Origin: Pyronema omphalodes
Taxonomy: Eukaryota > Ascomycota > Pezizomycetes > Pezizales > Pyronemataceae
Length of the DNA: 31,627 nt
Assembly (NCBI GenBank): GCA_024516155.1
Contig: JAJJXM010000153.1
Location: forward strand, 1-31,627
Direction of reading: 5' to 3'
The notes beneath the pieces are model-generated. The model ran no database searches, was not told where the DNA came from, and saw only the letters and a list, made by a program, of their open reading frames with translations. This document shows positions 1 to 9,347 of this stretch, piece after piece; the stretch's first letter is position 1, and each line of letters opens with the position of its first letter. Both the position numbers and the translations under genes were made by a program.

Positions 1-2
1 CC

Positions 3-203
3 TTCGCAACCACACCAGGTTACCCGGATCGTCGTGCAGTAACCAATAGGCGTTACAACGAAGCGAGGTGGGAACTGAGCGGTGGCCGAAAACCGGTTTT
101 TGAGGTCGATGGCATTCCAAATGTTTCTGGCACTCACAGACATCGCAATTCTGCTTGGGAAAGTAGCAGGGCGTTCGCGCTGCAGTTGGCATCTATAAAA
201 TAA
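3..203 (+). CDS. Possible 3' end of an unrecognised gene, cut by the window edge
   Basis: A frame stays open for 66 codons from the first bases of the window to a TAA at 201-203. It has no start codon inside the window, so it would be the last exon or C-terminus of a plus-strand gene. The peptide is polar and basic (PGYPDRRAVTNRRYNEARWE near its start, ending LASIK) and the stretch is richer in G+C than the DNA just downstream. I do not recognise a family and see no domain motif. An open run of this length can occur by chance, so this is a weak call. Sequence to the left of the window would decide it. Confidence 0.28.
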   Translation, partial: FATTPGYPDRRAVTNRRYNEARWELSGGRKPVFEVDGIPNVSGTHRHRNSAWESSRAFALQLASIK

Positions 204-283
204 GACAATTCCACCGTCCATTTCGAATTTTGTAATCACTGCTTGATGCGACTGCTGCAGCACAACAAAATGCTAACTGACAG

Positions 284-311
284 TTGACAATTGACAATTG
301 ACAATTGACAA
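284..311. repeat. Microsatellite-like TTGACAA tandem repeat
   Basis: Four perfect head-to-tail copies of the 7-mer TTGACAA, followed by a mutated copy (TTAACAC). It directly precedes the ~111-bp tandem repeat. Confidence 0.85.
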
Positions 312-323
312 TTAACACGCCGG

Positions 324-590
324 ACCGGTTACAGGTGAAAAAGGTGAGTTTTACCCACGTTGACATACTTTCCCGATACTTCTTCCAAAAAACAATGAAC
401 TGACGAGCAGAGGCAGGCGCAATTGAAGCACCAGACCGGTTACAGGTGGACAAGGTGAGTTACCCACGTTACCATACTTTCCCCGATGCTTCTTCTGAAA
501 AACAGTGAACTGACGAGCAGAAGCAGGCGCAACTGCGACCAGTAATAGGTAAGAAAGGTGGGTGCTACCCATAATAACATACTTGCCCCA
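324..590. repeat. Degenerate ~111-bp tandem repeat, two full units plus a partial third
   Basis: Unit 1 (324-434) and unit 2 (435-537) both begin ACCGGTTACAGGTG and share AAGGTGAGTT, TTACCCACGTT, CATACTTTCCC, GAACTGACGAGCAGA and GCAGGCGCAA in the same order. A shorter, more diverged third unit starts at about 538 (ACCAGTAATAGGT) and fades near 590. Units differ by substitutions and small indels (111 versus 103 bp). The frames that stay open here on the minus strand only repeat the same peptide words (CNRSG, APASARQF), which reflects the DNA repeat and not a gene. Confidence 0.8.
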
Positions 591-1055
591 GTAAATCTCT
601 TTTAACGATATCAATTGGTAAGCTTCAATTCTCCAAATCCTCAAAAAAATATCCAACTCGATCTATAATGTTATTTCTAACTCGGACGACTTAGGGGTTC
701 TCTTACCGCCACAATTGTATCTAACATTTGAGGCCGTGAGCCTTGCGGGTGAGGAATTGAGGGGATCTCTTGAAGGAAACCTTCTCCGAGGGTTTGTGTT
801 TTGCTATTGTTCCTTTTCCGCTTTTCAAAATGTACATATATTATTTAATAAATCAATTCTCAAATCGTATAAAGCATATTCATATGTCCGATATATCATA
901 TATCTTGAAAAAATCTCATCTTGGATATGTTTTGAAAGTTCTTTTGCTATGATCAGGTAAACATTGAAAACAACTACGGTGACTCAGAGATATGAAGTTT
1001 TAGGTTCTTTACGTTTGTTGTACTTATACTTATGGAGAACTTACCAGCGGTACAT
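591..1055. other. AT-rich intergenic DNA, nothing recognised
   Basis: I see no conserved coding block, tRNA or clear repeat here. Short open frames between 715 and 960 show no family signal. Confidence 0.5.
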
Positions 1056-1375
1056 ACTTCTTTTTCTTTTATTCTTTTTTCTCTTTTCTTTTCTCTTTTT
1101 TCTTTTTTCTCTTTTTTTCTTTTTTCTTCTTCTTCTTTCTCTTTTCTTTCTTTTTTCTTTTCTTTTTCTTCTCTTTTTTCTTCTTTTTTCTTTCTCTTTT
1201 TCTTTCTTTTTTTCTTTCTCTTTTTTCTTTCTTTTTTCTTTCTCTTTTTTCTTTCGCTTTTTTCTTTTCTTTTTTCTTGTTTTTCTTTGCTTTTTTCTTT
1301 CGCTTTTTTTTTTTCTTCGTTTTCTTTCGCTTTTTCTTGCGCATTTTTATTTTCTTTCTCATTTTCTTTTTCATC
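1056..1375 (+). repeat. Polypyrimidine (CT) low-complexity tract
   Basis: About 320 bp in which the plus strand is nearly all C and T, built from irregular TTTTTTC, TTTCTTTC and CTTTTT units with only a handful of purines near the right end. It keeps several frames open on both strands, giving Phe/Leu/Ser-rich and Lys/Glu-rich translations that are artefacts of composition. It lies about 140 bp upstream of the LINE fragment. Confidence 0.9.
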
Positions 1376-1518
1376 TGGCCACGACCACGAAGAGCTCATT
1401 TGCTTCGGGAAGCCAAGCCCATTGCTTGGGAGTAATTCCCTGTGGCTAATTAAGCTGCGATTCAATGTTTAGATCAACTGTTACAAGTGTTAATGGTGAA
1501 GGCGACTGATTTTAATGG

Positions 1519-2357
1519 GGACCCTACATCTTTAGTGACAACCAGTCAGCAATCCGTAAGATAAGACACCTCCAAAGGGGACCCGGCCAATATTTGCTCG
1601 ATGCATCCATGAAATTACAAAAACCCTGATGAAATTCAACACTGAAATAACAATCTCATGGGTACCGGAACACACATAAATCCGAGGAAATGAGATGGCA
1701 GATGACCTCGCCAAAGCTGCAACCTCTCAGAAACCGGACCGCACACCTGTGGTATCCATCTCCTGGCTCAAAAGACAAACCCGAGGCCAAAAACTGAAGG
1801 AGTGGAAGGAATGGTATGAACAACAAAAACAGCCAAAAACATACAAATCACTTCATTTAAAACAGCTAGACATTGCATACACAAATACCACCCGCAAAAT
1901 CTCATCAGCCATCCTAGGCCTGCGAACCGGTCATGGTTTTTGGATCACCTATCAAAGACGAACCGAAAAATATCCTTCACCCAGATGCACCTGTCCAATG
2001 CAACCCCCACAAACACCCAAACATCTCATCCTAGGCTGCCCAAAATACCAAGTACAGAGGAATAAACTCCGCCGCGAACTGAAACTTCACAGGAACCCCC
2101 TGTACCACTCCAAGTGATACTCCACTCTCCTGCTGGAACCAAGGCCCTTACCACTATGATCTCTACTAACAAGATTGCCACCGCAGAGTGGATACAGGTA
2201 CAGGTAAGTAATGCTCCCGCTATGGAAGATGACCCGGAAGGAAGGAGAATAGGCTGGGGAACACTGATCGAATCTGAGAACGAGCACGAAGGGTTCGGAG
2301 CGAATAAGACGAATAATGCTGTAAAAAAAAAAAAAAGAAACCTGAAGACAGATACAT
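1519..2357 (+). pseudogene. LINE ORF2 remnant: RNase H and Cys/His tail
   Basis: This is the coding remnant inside the LINE fragment. In life the domain degrades RNA in RNA-DNA hybrids during reverse transcription. The pieces lie in at least three frames: IFSDNQSA (from ~1528), ISWVPEHT-stop-IRGNEMADD (~1650-1715), and the 140-residue open stretch to the stop at 2115. A final block in another frame from ~2114 holds STNKIATAEW, the usual extreme C-terminus of this ORF2 type. The stop inside the HT-IRGNE motif falls where related elements have Asn. No functional product is expected. Confidence 0.75.
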
Positions 2358-2379
2358 AATTATGTACATAGAGAGCCGA

Positions 2380-2725
2380 AGAACAGCAAGAGTGAGAAAG
2401 GGTAGCGGCGCGAGAAAGGCAAAAGAGAAGAAGTGAGAGGAAGAAGAGGACAGGATGAGACAAAAGCTGAGAAGAGAGGTGAAAGGAGAGGTCTAAAAAG
2501 AAGGGGGAAAAGTCGAGGGGCGAAAGGAAAGAGGCGGAGTGAAGTGATATCAAAGAGCAGAGAAGAGGAGCGAAGACCAGTGTAACGGAGCAGAGTAGAG
2601 AGGAGAAGAGAGGAGAGGAGCAGAGAGGATTGAAGTAGAGAGGCGACGAGAGAAGAGGAGAGTTAAGGAGAGTTAAGGAGAGCATAGGAGAGCAGAGGAG
2701 AGCAGAAGAGAGAGCAACGACAGGG
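2380..2725 (+). repeat. Purine-rich (AG) low-complexity tract in the LINE 3' region
   Basis: About 345 bp dominated by GAGAGGAG, GAAGAGGAG and AGGAGAGTTA units, including near-exact short repeats at 2650-2710. The minus strand stays open across it (2026-2889) but encodes only Ser/Leu/Phe-rich low-complexity sequence. It is opposite in strand bias to the CT tract at 1056-1375. Confidence 0.8.
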
Positions 2726-2861
2726 TATGAATAATGAAGTGAGAGTGTAGAGTGCGAGTGCCGGGAGGGAAAAGAGCAAACAGGGCTCCAAAATGTAACG
2801 GCGAGAATGAAAACCAGCAGGAGGAAGAGAGGTGGCAACAGGCCCAAGAAATGAAGTACGC

Positions 2862-2943
2862 TCTGGGGCGGATCCCCGCGAGACTCCAAGGTAACAGCTG
2901 GAGCCTTGAAATGTAATTAGACTGTGGCATACGTCATAACCTT
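2862..2943 (+). repeat. LINE 3' tail, copy 1 (shared with 20367-20449)
   Basis: This 82-bp block ends in CATAACCTT and contains TCTGGGGCG, GCGAGACT and AATGTAAT. The same words in the same order and spacing occur at 20367-20449. By eye about three quarters of positions match. It marks the 3' UTR of one retrotransposon family in this genome. Confidence 0.75.
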
Positions 2944-2985
2944 AAGGTTGGGAACGTTCAAGAAATCAAATCAAATCAAATCACA

Positions 2986-4816
2986 ACATGCTATCGTTGC
3001 CTAGAAGGGATAGACTATGAGAGTGATGGAAACGATAGGAACTATGGAAACTACTGAAATTATACATAGAATGCATAAAAATTATCTGTAACGACATACC
3101 TGAACTATCTAGGTTTCTACTGTCACTGCTGATGCCAGTACATATTTGTGTCCATGTTGGTGTTGATGATAAGTTAAGAATAAGTTGATATAACTTTCCA
3201 ATCTGGAACGGTAGCAAGAGATATCAAAAAAGTCATCAAAAGGGCTAAGAGCACCAAAAGAGCTACAAGAACCATAAGAGATTACTAGGGCAAGATAGAG
3301 CTATCTAAAACTCCACACAAAGCAACAGTGGGTGGACATAAATCCCACAGGCTGACCGCTCGGGACGATCTGGTCGATCTTATCATCCTTTTATCTTATC
3401 AATCTGTGAGGCTGATCAAGGTTATATCAGTAGCATATGCTAGCAAAGACAAAACAAAGGATCATGTTACATACAAGTGAAGCACTTACGGTTCTGTGAT
3501 GCGCCTCTGTCAGTGTTTTAGTCAGCGGTGTGGCTGTGTCATTGTGGCGACAATTTATTTTGGTAGGTAGGCACTCTTCCTCTGCTGCACTGTTGCGTTG
3601 CAACAAATGAAAAGCGAAAAATGAAAAGCTAATTAAAACTGCAAAGGTTTTTTGTCCCTCCATGTACAGATGCGTTGCCATGATTATTTCAAGTACCGAG
3701 ATTTTCTGTCCCTATTCGCGTGTGTTATTCATTCGCGCGTGTTCTTGAGCCACAAGTGAGACTTAGTCATCCACCTTTTGTGAGGGGGTGACGAGCATTG
3801 TAGGGTGACGAGCATTGTAGACCGGTTGGGCATTTAGAAACACGATGCCCCAAGAGACGGGCATTGTAGACCTTTGCTCCTTTTAAAATAATTCAATATT
3901 TGTGAATTCTATTATTGACACTAATGTCATGCACTCCTACAAATCAGCTCACACCCGATTCTGCAACCCACTAGCGAACCTCCACTGAAAATAAGCCAAT
4001 GTAAGAAAACAACCTCTGTTGAGGCTTCTTGTGAGTGTCGATTACTTATATGAAGTACCTACATTCCTAGATACAATACCTTATTCCTTGACAGTGAATG
4101 GAACATGAAAGTCCGAAGATGAAGCTGAACGACGATTGCATTATCGTCATCAAAGATTCATCCCTTCCTGTAGCAGAGTTATCTTCTTACAATCACACTA
4201 GGGGGAAATAGATACTTACAAGAATTGTGGGACTGCAATGGGGAAGCATGGGATTCGCGAATGGCGAGCTGCTAATGCTGCATCGAGGGTCAGTGCAGAG
4301 ACAAAGCTGCCTGGCAGCAATAGAGCAGGGAAACGCTGGTTAACTGCCAGGAGAAGTGACAACGGAGCGCTGTAGATTCTGGGTCAGAGGTCAAACCAGA
4401 AAAAACTCTGTCTCATAGATGTGCAATGGGGGAGCACTGGAGGTTTGCCCGGAGAGCTGAGCTTATCGGGGTGGGAGAGCGCAGAGAAGGAACGCGGAAA
4501 GGACATTCAGAGGGCAGTTGGGAGCTTGAGCCAAGAACTCAACGTCATAGGAACATTGCGGGAAAAACACTAGGGCATACTAGCTTGGATGTGGAATGTT
4601 TTTAGCCTTGACAGTGCTATTGATGCCAGATTTTTGTTGACACCATGAATGCTTTTCCTTTGTGTATCTTATTTCTTCCATGATTTATTGATTTAATTGA
4701 TTTTGTCAATTGGTTAAACTTTTTATTTCTGTTATTGGTATACGAAAAGAGGGAGAAGACAGGTTTTTTCTTTTATTTTTGACAGTCTTGTGTATTCGGG
4801 ATCTTTTGTTTGTAGT
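2986..4816. other. Intergenic DNA without a recognised gene
   Basis: I find no convincing coding block in 1.8 kb. Frames are short on both strands. The part from about 4200 to 4600 is more G-rich and could be transcribed, but it has no open frame of note. One 17-bp tandem repeat is listed separately. Confidence 0.5.
3786..3819. repeat. 17-bp direct tandem repeat
   Basis: Two perfect adjacent copies of GGGTGACGAGCATTGTA. A related GACGGGCATTGTAGACC occurs about 50 bp downstream, suggesting a decayed third copy after a spacer. Confidence 0.8.
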
Positions 4817-5310
4817 TCACGAAACTTCGTGAAAGGCAAATATCAGGTAGATTGTCATGGTGTTGAGGTGTGTTGAAGATTGCTTGCCCATCAGTGCATG
4901 TGTTTGAGGTGTCTGAATATTACCGAGACCACAGATATGTGTATCACCTTTCCAATGCATGATACCCACGATGCCGCTGGTCTGTTGACTGAATCCCACG
5001 TCGTCGTAGCAAGCAAACCATGGTGCAACGCTATGGTGGGGAGGTCACTATGTCCTTCAATGTACACTACGTTCTCGCGGCACAGACACTACACACACCA
5101 GAAAAACGTAACGTAGGGCTAATCATGTATACTCAGGTTGGATTGCTTGCATCGGAGAGGGCTACCAACACAAGGTTTCACTCTAAGTTCTACAGCATTA
5201 AGTCGAATCTTTGGACAATATCTCTTCCTGTCGGAAACTTTGTCGATTCTAGGTTCGGCTACTTGATGATCGTTCCTGAGCACACTCGAGAGATCCTTAG
5301 ATAAATTCAA
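4817..5310 (+). other. Short open frames, no recognised gene
   Basis: Frames of 78 and 94 codons overlap here (4880-5116 and 5020-5304). The second ends in a run that reads like an ordinary protein (FGYLMIVPEHTREILR), but it has no family match that I recognise, no supported introns, and stops occur just upstream in the same frame. It may be a remnant or chance. I do not call a gene. Confidence 0.3.
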
Positions 5311-5618
5311 GGATATTTCCGTACAATATTACTGGAGGCGAGGGTTTGTTTTGAAAGACCATAGAAAATGAAAATGAGAAAAAATTGCTAAAGTTGGTTA
5401 GAAATATACCTTTTCTTATGAATGCATCAATGAAGACAAACAAAATACGTAGCACCGTGATCCGATGCACTCATGGAGTACTGAAGTTTATGAGAACTAT
5501 GTATACTAGATAATATTTTTCGCCTCAACGTCGGAACTACCTGTAGTCTCTATCAGAGTCTTTCTCTGTCAAGAAGACACTGGTCGACATGTGAACTCAT
5601 GAACTGACCTACATACTC

Positions 5619-5662
5619 GTGCCTAAAGATGGTGGCGCGCTAGCGCCACCATCTTTAGGCAC
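5619..5662. repeat. Perfect 20-bp hairpin with 4-nt loop
   Basis: The left arm 5619-5638 (GTGCCTAAAGATGGTGGCGC) is the exact reverse complement of 5643-5662, with loop GCTA. The pairing ends sharply at both outer edges. There is no coding frame or T-run to suggest a bacterial-type terminator, and the host is a fungus. Confidence 0.9.
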
Positions 5663-6252
5663 CAGTGTAAGAGACTATTCATGATCATGGCTGAACTAGA
5701 GATTTAAAAAGCGATTCATTACGAGCAGAAACATTATTTTGCCTACCCAAAATAAATTTTGCCTTTCAACCACCGTTCGCGCTATAAATTGTCGAGTCAA
5801 TTTAGATTCCCATTCACGCAGTCAATTTCACAACTTTTAACAGCCGTGAAGAACTCACGTTGGATTGCATCACCATTCATCATCTCAAAATTACACAAGC
5901 ATTTCTCGTGTCTGTCGGAAGCAACACGCACGGTTGGTAGTTTTAGAGGATAATGCTGATTTTACCACTGGAAATATTGGTTATCAAAGACCGCTTCTGC
6001 TTAGCGAATGAATTTTTATTCTATAGATTATATATCTAAATCCCAGGTTACTTCAAGCTGCCATAACTTCCCTCTGCAGCGCCATACTTAATCATTTTTT
6101 TTTTTTTGTCATTTCACTAGGAACATTTGACAGGCTCTTCTGTGCATGCGATGCGTCTGCATTATAAAGGTTGTAACAGAAACGGGTTCGGTACTAATCA
6201 GCACTTTACACCTAGTCCAAGCGACAACAATGGCGACAGATTGTAACTGTGG

Positions 6253-6273
6253 AGGCCGGCCGAAGGCCGGCCA
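6253..6273. repeat. GC-rich hairpin of two GGCCGGCC blocks
   Basis: Two GGCCGGCC octamers, each itself a palindrome, flank a short GAA spacer, and both lie in AT-rich DNA. TGTGG on the left and CCACA on the right extend the pairing after a small bulge. Confidence 0.75.
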
Positions 6274-7036
6274 CAAAGCACACAATCTCTTGTATTGGAT
6301 AATTTACTTCGACTTCTGCCAGTACCATGGGTCATTGGGTATATAATGCTAGTCACGCTCCAATTCAGCAAGTAGCTAAGGAGAACGCCGCTGGACTACA
6401 GAGACTTGAGACTCAAAAATTTACGCGAATTGCCAAATCTTTTTAGTATATCTGGGGTATGGGGAAATCGGTATTCGGCAGCGCTGGAAAAAACGGAAGA
6501 GTAAATAATGTACTAAAAGAGTAAGATAAGAGCAATTAAAATCCCTCGGTTAAGCTAGCGAGCTTTATGAATCATCAATCACTTGACTCTGCTTGCACTG
6601 ATATTCAGACAGTAATTCTGACACCATTTCCTTTTATAATGCATCCATTATTTACCGCTGTGTGATGGCAAATATTCAGGATACTTAACACGGATCACTG
6701 GGGATCACTTAATCCACGTACATCAGTGTTAACTGTTAACCTCCAGTTTTTCAAAAGCCAGATTGTAGAAAGGCCCTTCGAAAACTGCTATATTTGAAAT
6801 AGAGTACTAAGCTTTACCAACTGCCGAGCGAGATTCCTTAAAAAATTGTTCTATAGTTACCATAAAATGGCTCTAAAAATGTGAATGGTAGACGATTCAT
6901 GATTTTTCGAGTGATACGGCATGATTATCGCGGTCAACGTCGCGCATTGTTAAGCAGTACAGTCTTATTAAGTCTAAACCATAATAATACCTCTTAAAGA
7001 CAACTCAAATCAGATATATACAATAAATTTTGCACA

Positions 7037-8980
7037 TTAAACCTTCTTCAGCTCCCTGTACTCCGGCTTCCACATCCTCTCTTCCACCCACTTCTTCAAT
7101 TTCTCCTCATCCTCCGGTACGCCCTGTTTCTTCACAAGCTTCTCCTCTTGCGCCTTTTTCACAACCCCTACCGCAATATCCCTCACAACCTCTCTGACCT
7201 GCTCAACATCTGGCAGCAAAGCCTTTCCCTCCCCATCAAGTGCCGGACTCATACCCGCCACTCTTCTCGCCGCTTCCACGAGCATTCCATCGGTGATCCC
7301 TTCTACCTCCGCAATAACTGCTGCCAGCCCAATTGCCGGGAAAACAACAGAATTATTATTCTCTGCAATCTCGAACCTTTTCCCATCATGCTCAACTGGA
7401 GGGAAAGGAGATCCTGTGGCAATTAGGGCTTTTGATTCAGTCCATTTGATCAAATCCTCCGGGACAGCTTCATGGAGAGAAGTAGGGTTAGATAGAGGGA
7501 ATATGATGGGACGTTCAACATGCTTTGCCATTTCTTTTACAGCGGATTCGGTAAAGGCGCCTTTAATTGTACTGACTCCAATCAATGCGTGGGGTTTGAT
7601 GATAGAAATCAAATTGGTGAGATCTTTGGTATCTTTGTCTTGCCAGTCAGAGTCGGGCTTTGCGTAAGGCTTCTGGACAGGTCTCAAGTCATAACTTGAT
7701 TCCAAGAGGAGACCATTTTTGTCAACCATCCTATTGGTTTTGTCAGTGCCTTGCTAAACCAGATCTAAGCATAGAAAATGACATACCAGATATTCTTGCA
7801 AGCTTCCTTTTCGTCAACACCATCTTCCACAGCAGAAGCGACTAGCATATCTGCAATACCAACACCAGCAGACCCAGCACCGAAAATAAGGATTCTCATT
7901 TCTTTAAGGTCCACTTTCGTCACCTTCGCTGCAGCCATCATTGCGCCAAGAGTTACAACTCCAGTTCCTTGGACATCATCATTAAAGCATGGCAGCTTCT
8001 CCCGATACGTTTCTAATAATCTCCTAGCATTCATCACCCCAAAGTCCTCGAAATGCAACACCGCCCTAGGAAACAATTTCTTCACCGCCTTCACAAAAGA
8101 TTCAATAAACCGATCTACACCTCATTAGCATCCGTCTTCTATATCCGCATTATCAGTAAAAGGCACCACATACCATATTTCTCGCCCCTAACCCTTCCAT
8201 GCTTCAACCCCAAATAAAGTTCATCCCCTCTCAAATCCTCATTATCCGTCCCACAATCCAAACCCACAGGACAAACCACCCCCGGATGCAGTCCACCACA
8301 CAGCGTCATCAACAACCCCTTCGCCTCCGCAATCGCAATCCCCCCAATCCCCTGATCCCCCACTCCTAAAACCTGTTCTCCATCACTAACAACCACATAC
8401 CTAGTTTCCTCCGTCTCTTCCAAATCCCCAAATATTTCCCTCCTTCCCTTTTCCCAGGCTTTTAATGCATCTTCTACTTCTTGATCTGACATTTCTATAT
8501 TCAAAAAAACACCATCCGGTCGTCGGAAAAGTCGGGAGTATCGTTTGATGGCTTCGGCTTCCGTGGGAGTGTAGATAATAGGTAGCATTTCGGTTAGGTG
8601 GGAGAGGATTAGGGAATAGAAAGTGTCAGATTCTGGGATCGGAGAGAATTCAGGAAGGTGTTTTTTGATAGATCGTCGGGTTTACTTTGGTATTGTGAAT
8701 AAGCTCGGGAAAGTTGTTGTTCGTGAGACTGAGGGAGATAGGGGAGAAGGCCATTTAGGGAGAAGGTTTTGCGTTCTAAGGGGGTGAAAACAGAGCCTTT
8801 GTTGTAGTATGGAGATGCGAGTAGTGAGTGGCCAGTTAGGGAGCAGGGGAGAGATGAGGAGGATGATGATTCGGTTGTCATAGTGGATGATTTGTTGTGA
8901 TGTAGTAGTGATGGTTTGATGATGCGGGAGATTGGTGAGATTCGAGTTGTTGGGATATTGGATAGATGTTTGGAATACAT
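7037..8980 (-). CDS. Malic enzyme, NAD(P)-dependent, probably mitochondrial (one frameshift)
   Basis: Catalyses oxidative decarboxylation of malate to pyruvate with reduction of NAD(P), linking the TCA cycle to pyruvate. Three exons on the minus strand: 8980-8174, 8114-7787 and 7730-7037. Introns of 59 and 56 nt both start GTATGT. The product would be about 609 residues. The first ~33 residues are Ser/Arg-rich without acids, like a mitochondrial presequence. A second Met at 34 could start a cytosolic form. Family motifs: LLPIIYTPTEAEAI near residue 132, CPVGLDCGTDN, HFEDF near 290, and the dinucleotide-binding GAGSAGVGIAD near 345. One base is missing in the TTT at 8620-8622, between NLTL and YSLILSHL. 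Restoring it gives one frame of 610 codons, so an assembly error or a fresh mutation are both possible. NAD versus NADP use cannot be decided here. Confidence 0.9.
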
Positions 8981-9347
8981 TATTTACTGAGGGATTACAT
9001 TACCATGGATGATATATAAATTTTGCATTGATGCTCAGAGCAAAACAGGATGAAATGTGATGGATAGCGATGACGTAGGCGGGGTCGGGTGGAGCGGATG
9101 TAGATCATGCACGTAACGCATTTTCGGTGGATGTACAAAAGGCTTGACCCATCATCGCAGATTCTCAAGACCCAGATCAAATATTAGAAAGGGTTTAGAC
9201 CCACTGCTGTTCCTCATTTGCGAGACCTTCTTCATAGAATATCGTACATAATTTACACAAAGACAAATGCCGCCCGGGTATCCATAAAAAATGCTATAAA
9301 TCAATACCATAACCAAACTCCCACTCCAATCCTTTCCCTCGTATTTA
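8981..9347. other. Spacer between malic enzyme start and SLX4 stop
   Basis: About 370 bp. It must hold the promoter and 5' UTR of the malic enzyme gene and the 3' UTR of SLX4, both on the minus strand. I see no further gene and no clear TATA element. Confidence 0.55.

Larger units (their letters stand above)
1512..2985 (+). mobile_element. 5'-truncated, degenerate non-LTR retrotransposon (LINE, Tad-like) 3' part
   Basis: The fragment begins inside the RNase H domain: the frame at about 1519 reads IFSDNQSAIRKI, a LINE RNase H motif with its catalytic Asp. The frame then shifts to one that reads ISWVPEHT near 1660, is broken by TAA, and continues as IRGNEMADDLAKAA. A cysteine-histidine block follows near 1985-2040 (CTCP, then KHLILGCPKYQ), as expected for the zinc-binding tail of LINE ORF2. 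A further frameshift near 2108 leads to TKALTTMISTNKIATAEWIQ. After the coding part comes a purine-rich 3' region and a terminal (AAATC)4 run at 2963-2982, the kind of short repeat that ends many LINEs. Several frameshifts and stops make it inactive. The reverse transcriptase and ORF1 are absent from the window. Confidence 0.8.
5311..7036. other. AT-rich intergenic DNA with two hairpins
   Basis: No coding block recognised. It contains two strong inverted repeats listed separately and a T-run near 6098. The right end lies downstream of the malic enzyme stop at 7037 and must hold its 3' UTR. Confidence 0.5.

Noticed and set aside
324..590. CRISPR-like array
   Set aside because: Repeats are ~111 bp, directly adjacent, degenerate and in fungal DNA, with no unique spacers.
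974..1465. 163-codon Lys/Glu-rich frame on the minus strand, and Phe/Leu/Ser-rich frames on the plus strand
   Set aside because: They overlay the CT tract, and several frames on both strands are open at once. The composition alone explains them.
2026..2889. 287-codon minus-strand frame
   Set aside because: It is antisense to the LINE coding remnant and the AG tract, low in complexity, with no family motif.
3408..3450. Resemblance to the start of 18S rRNA (CTGATC...CAGTAGCATATGCT)
   Set aside because: The similarity covers only about 30 scattered bases and the following sequence does not continue as rRNA.
7148..8128. Plus-strand frames over the malic enzyme gene
   Set aside because: Shadows of a well-supported minus-strand gene.
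8600..8630. Programmed -1 frameshift in malic enzyme
   Set aside because: No slippery heptamer is present and this family is not known to use frameshifting. A lost T in a short run is simpler.
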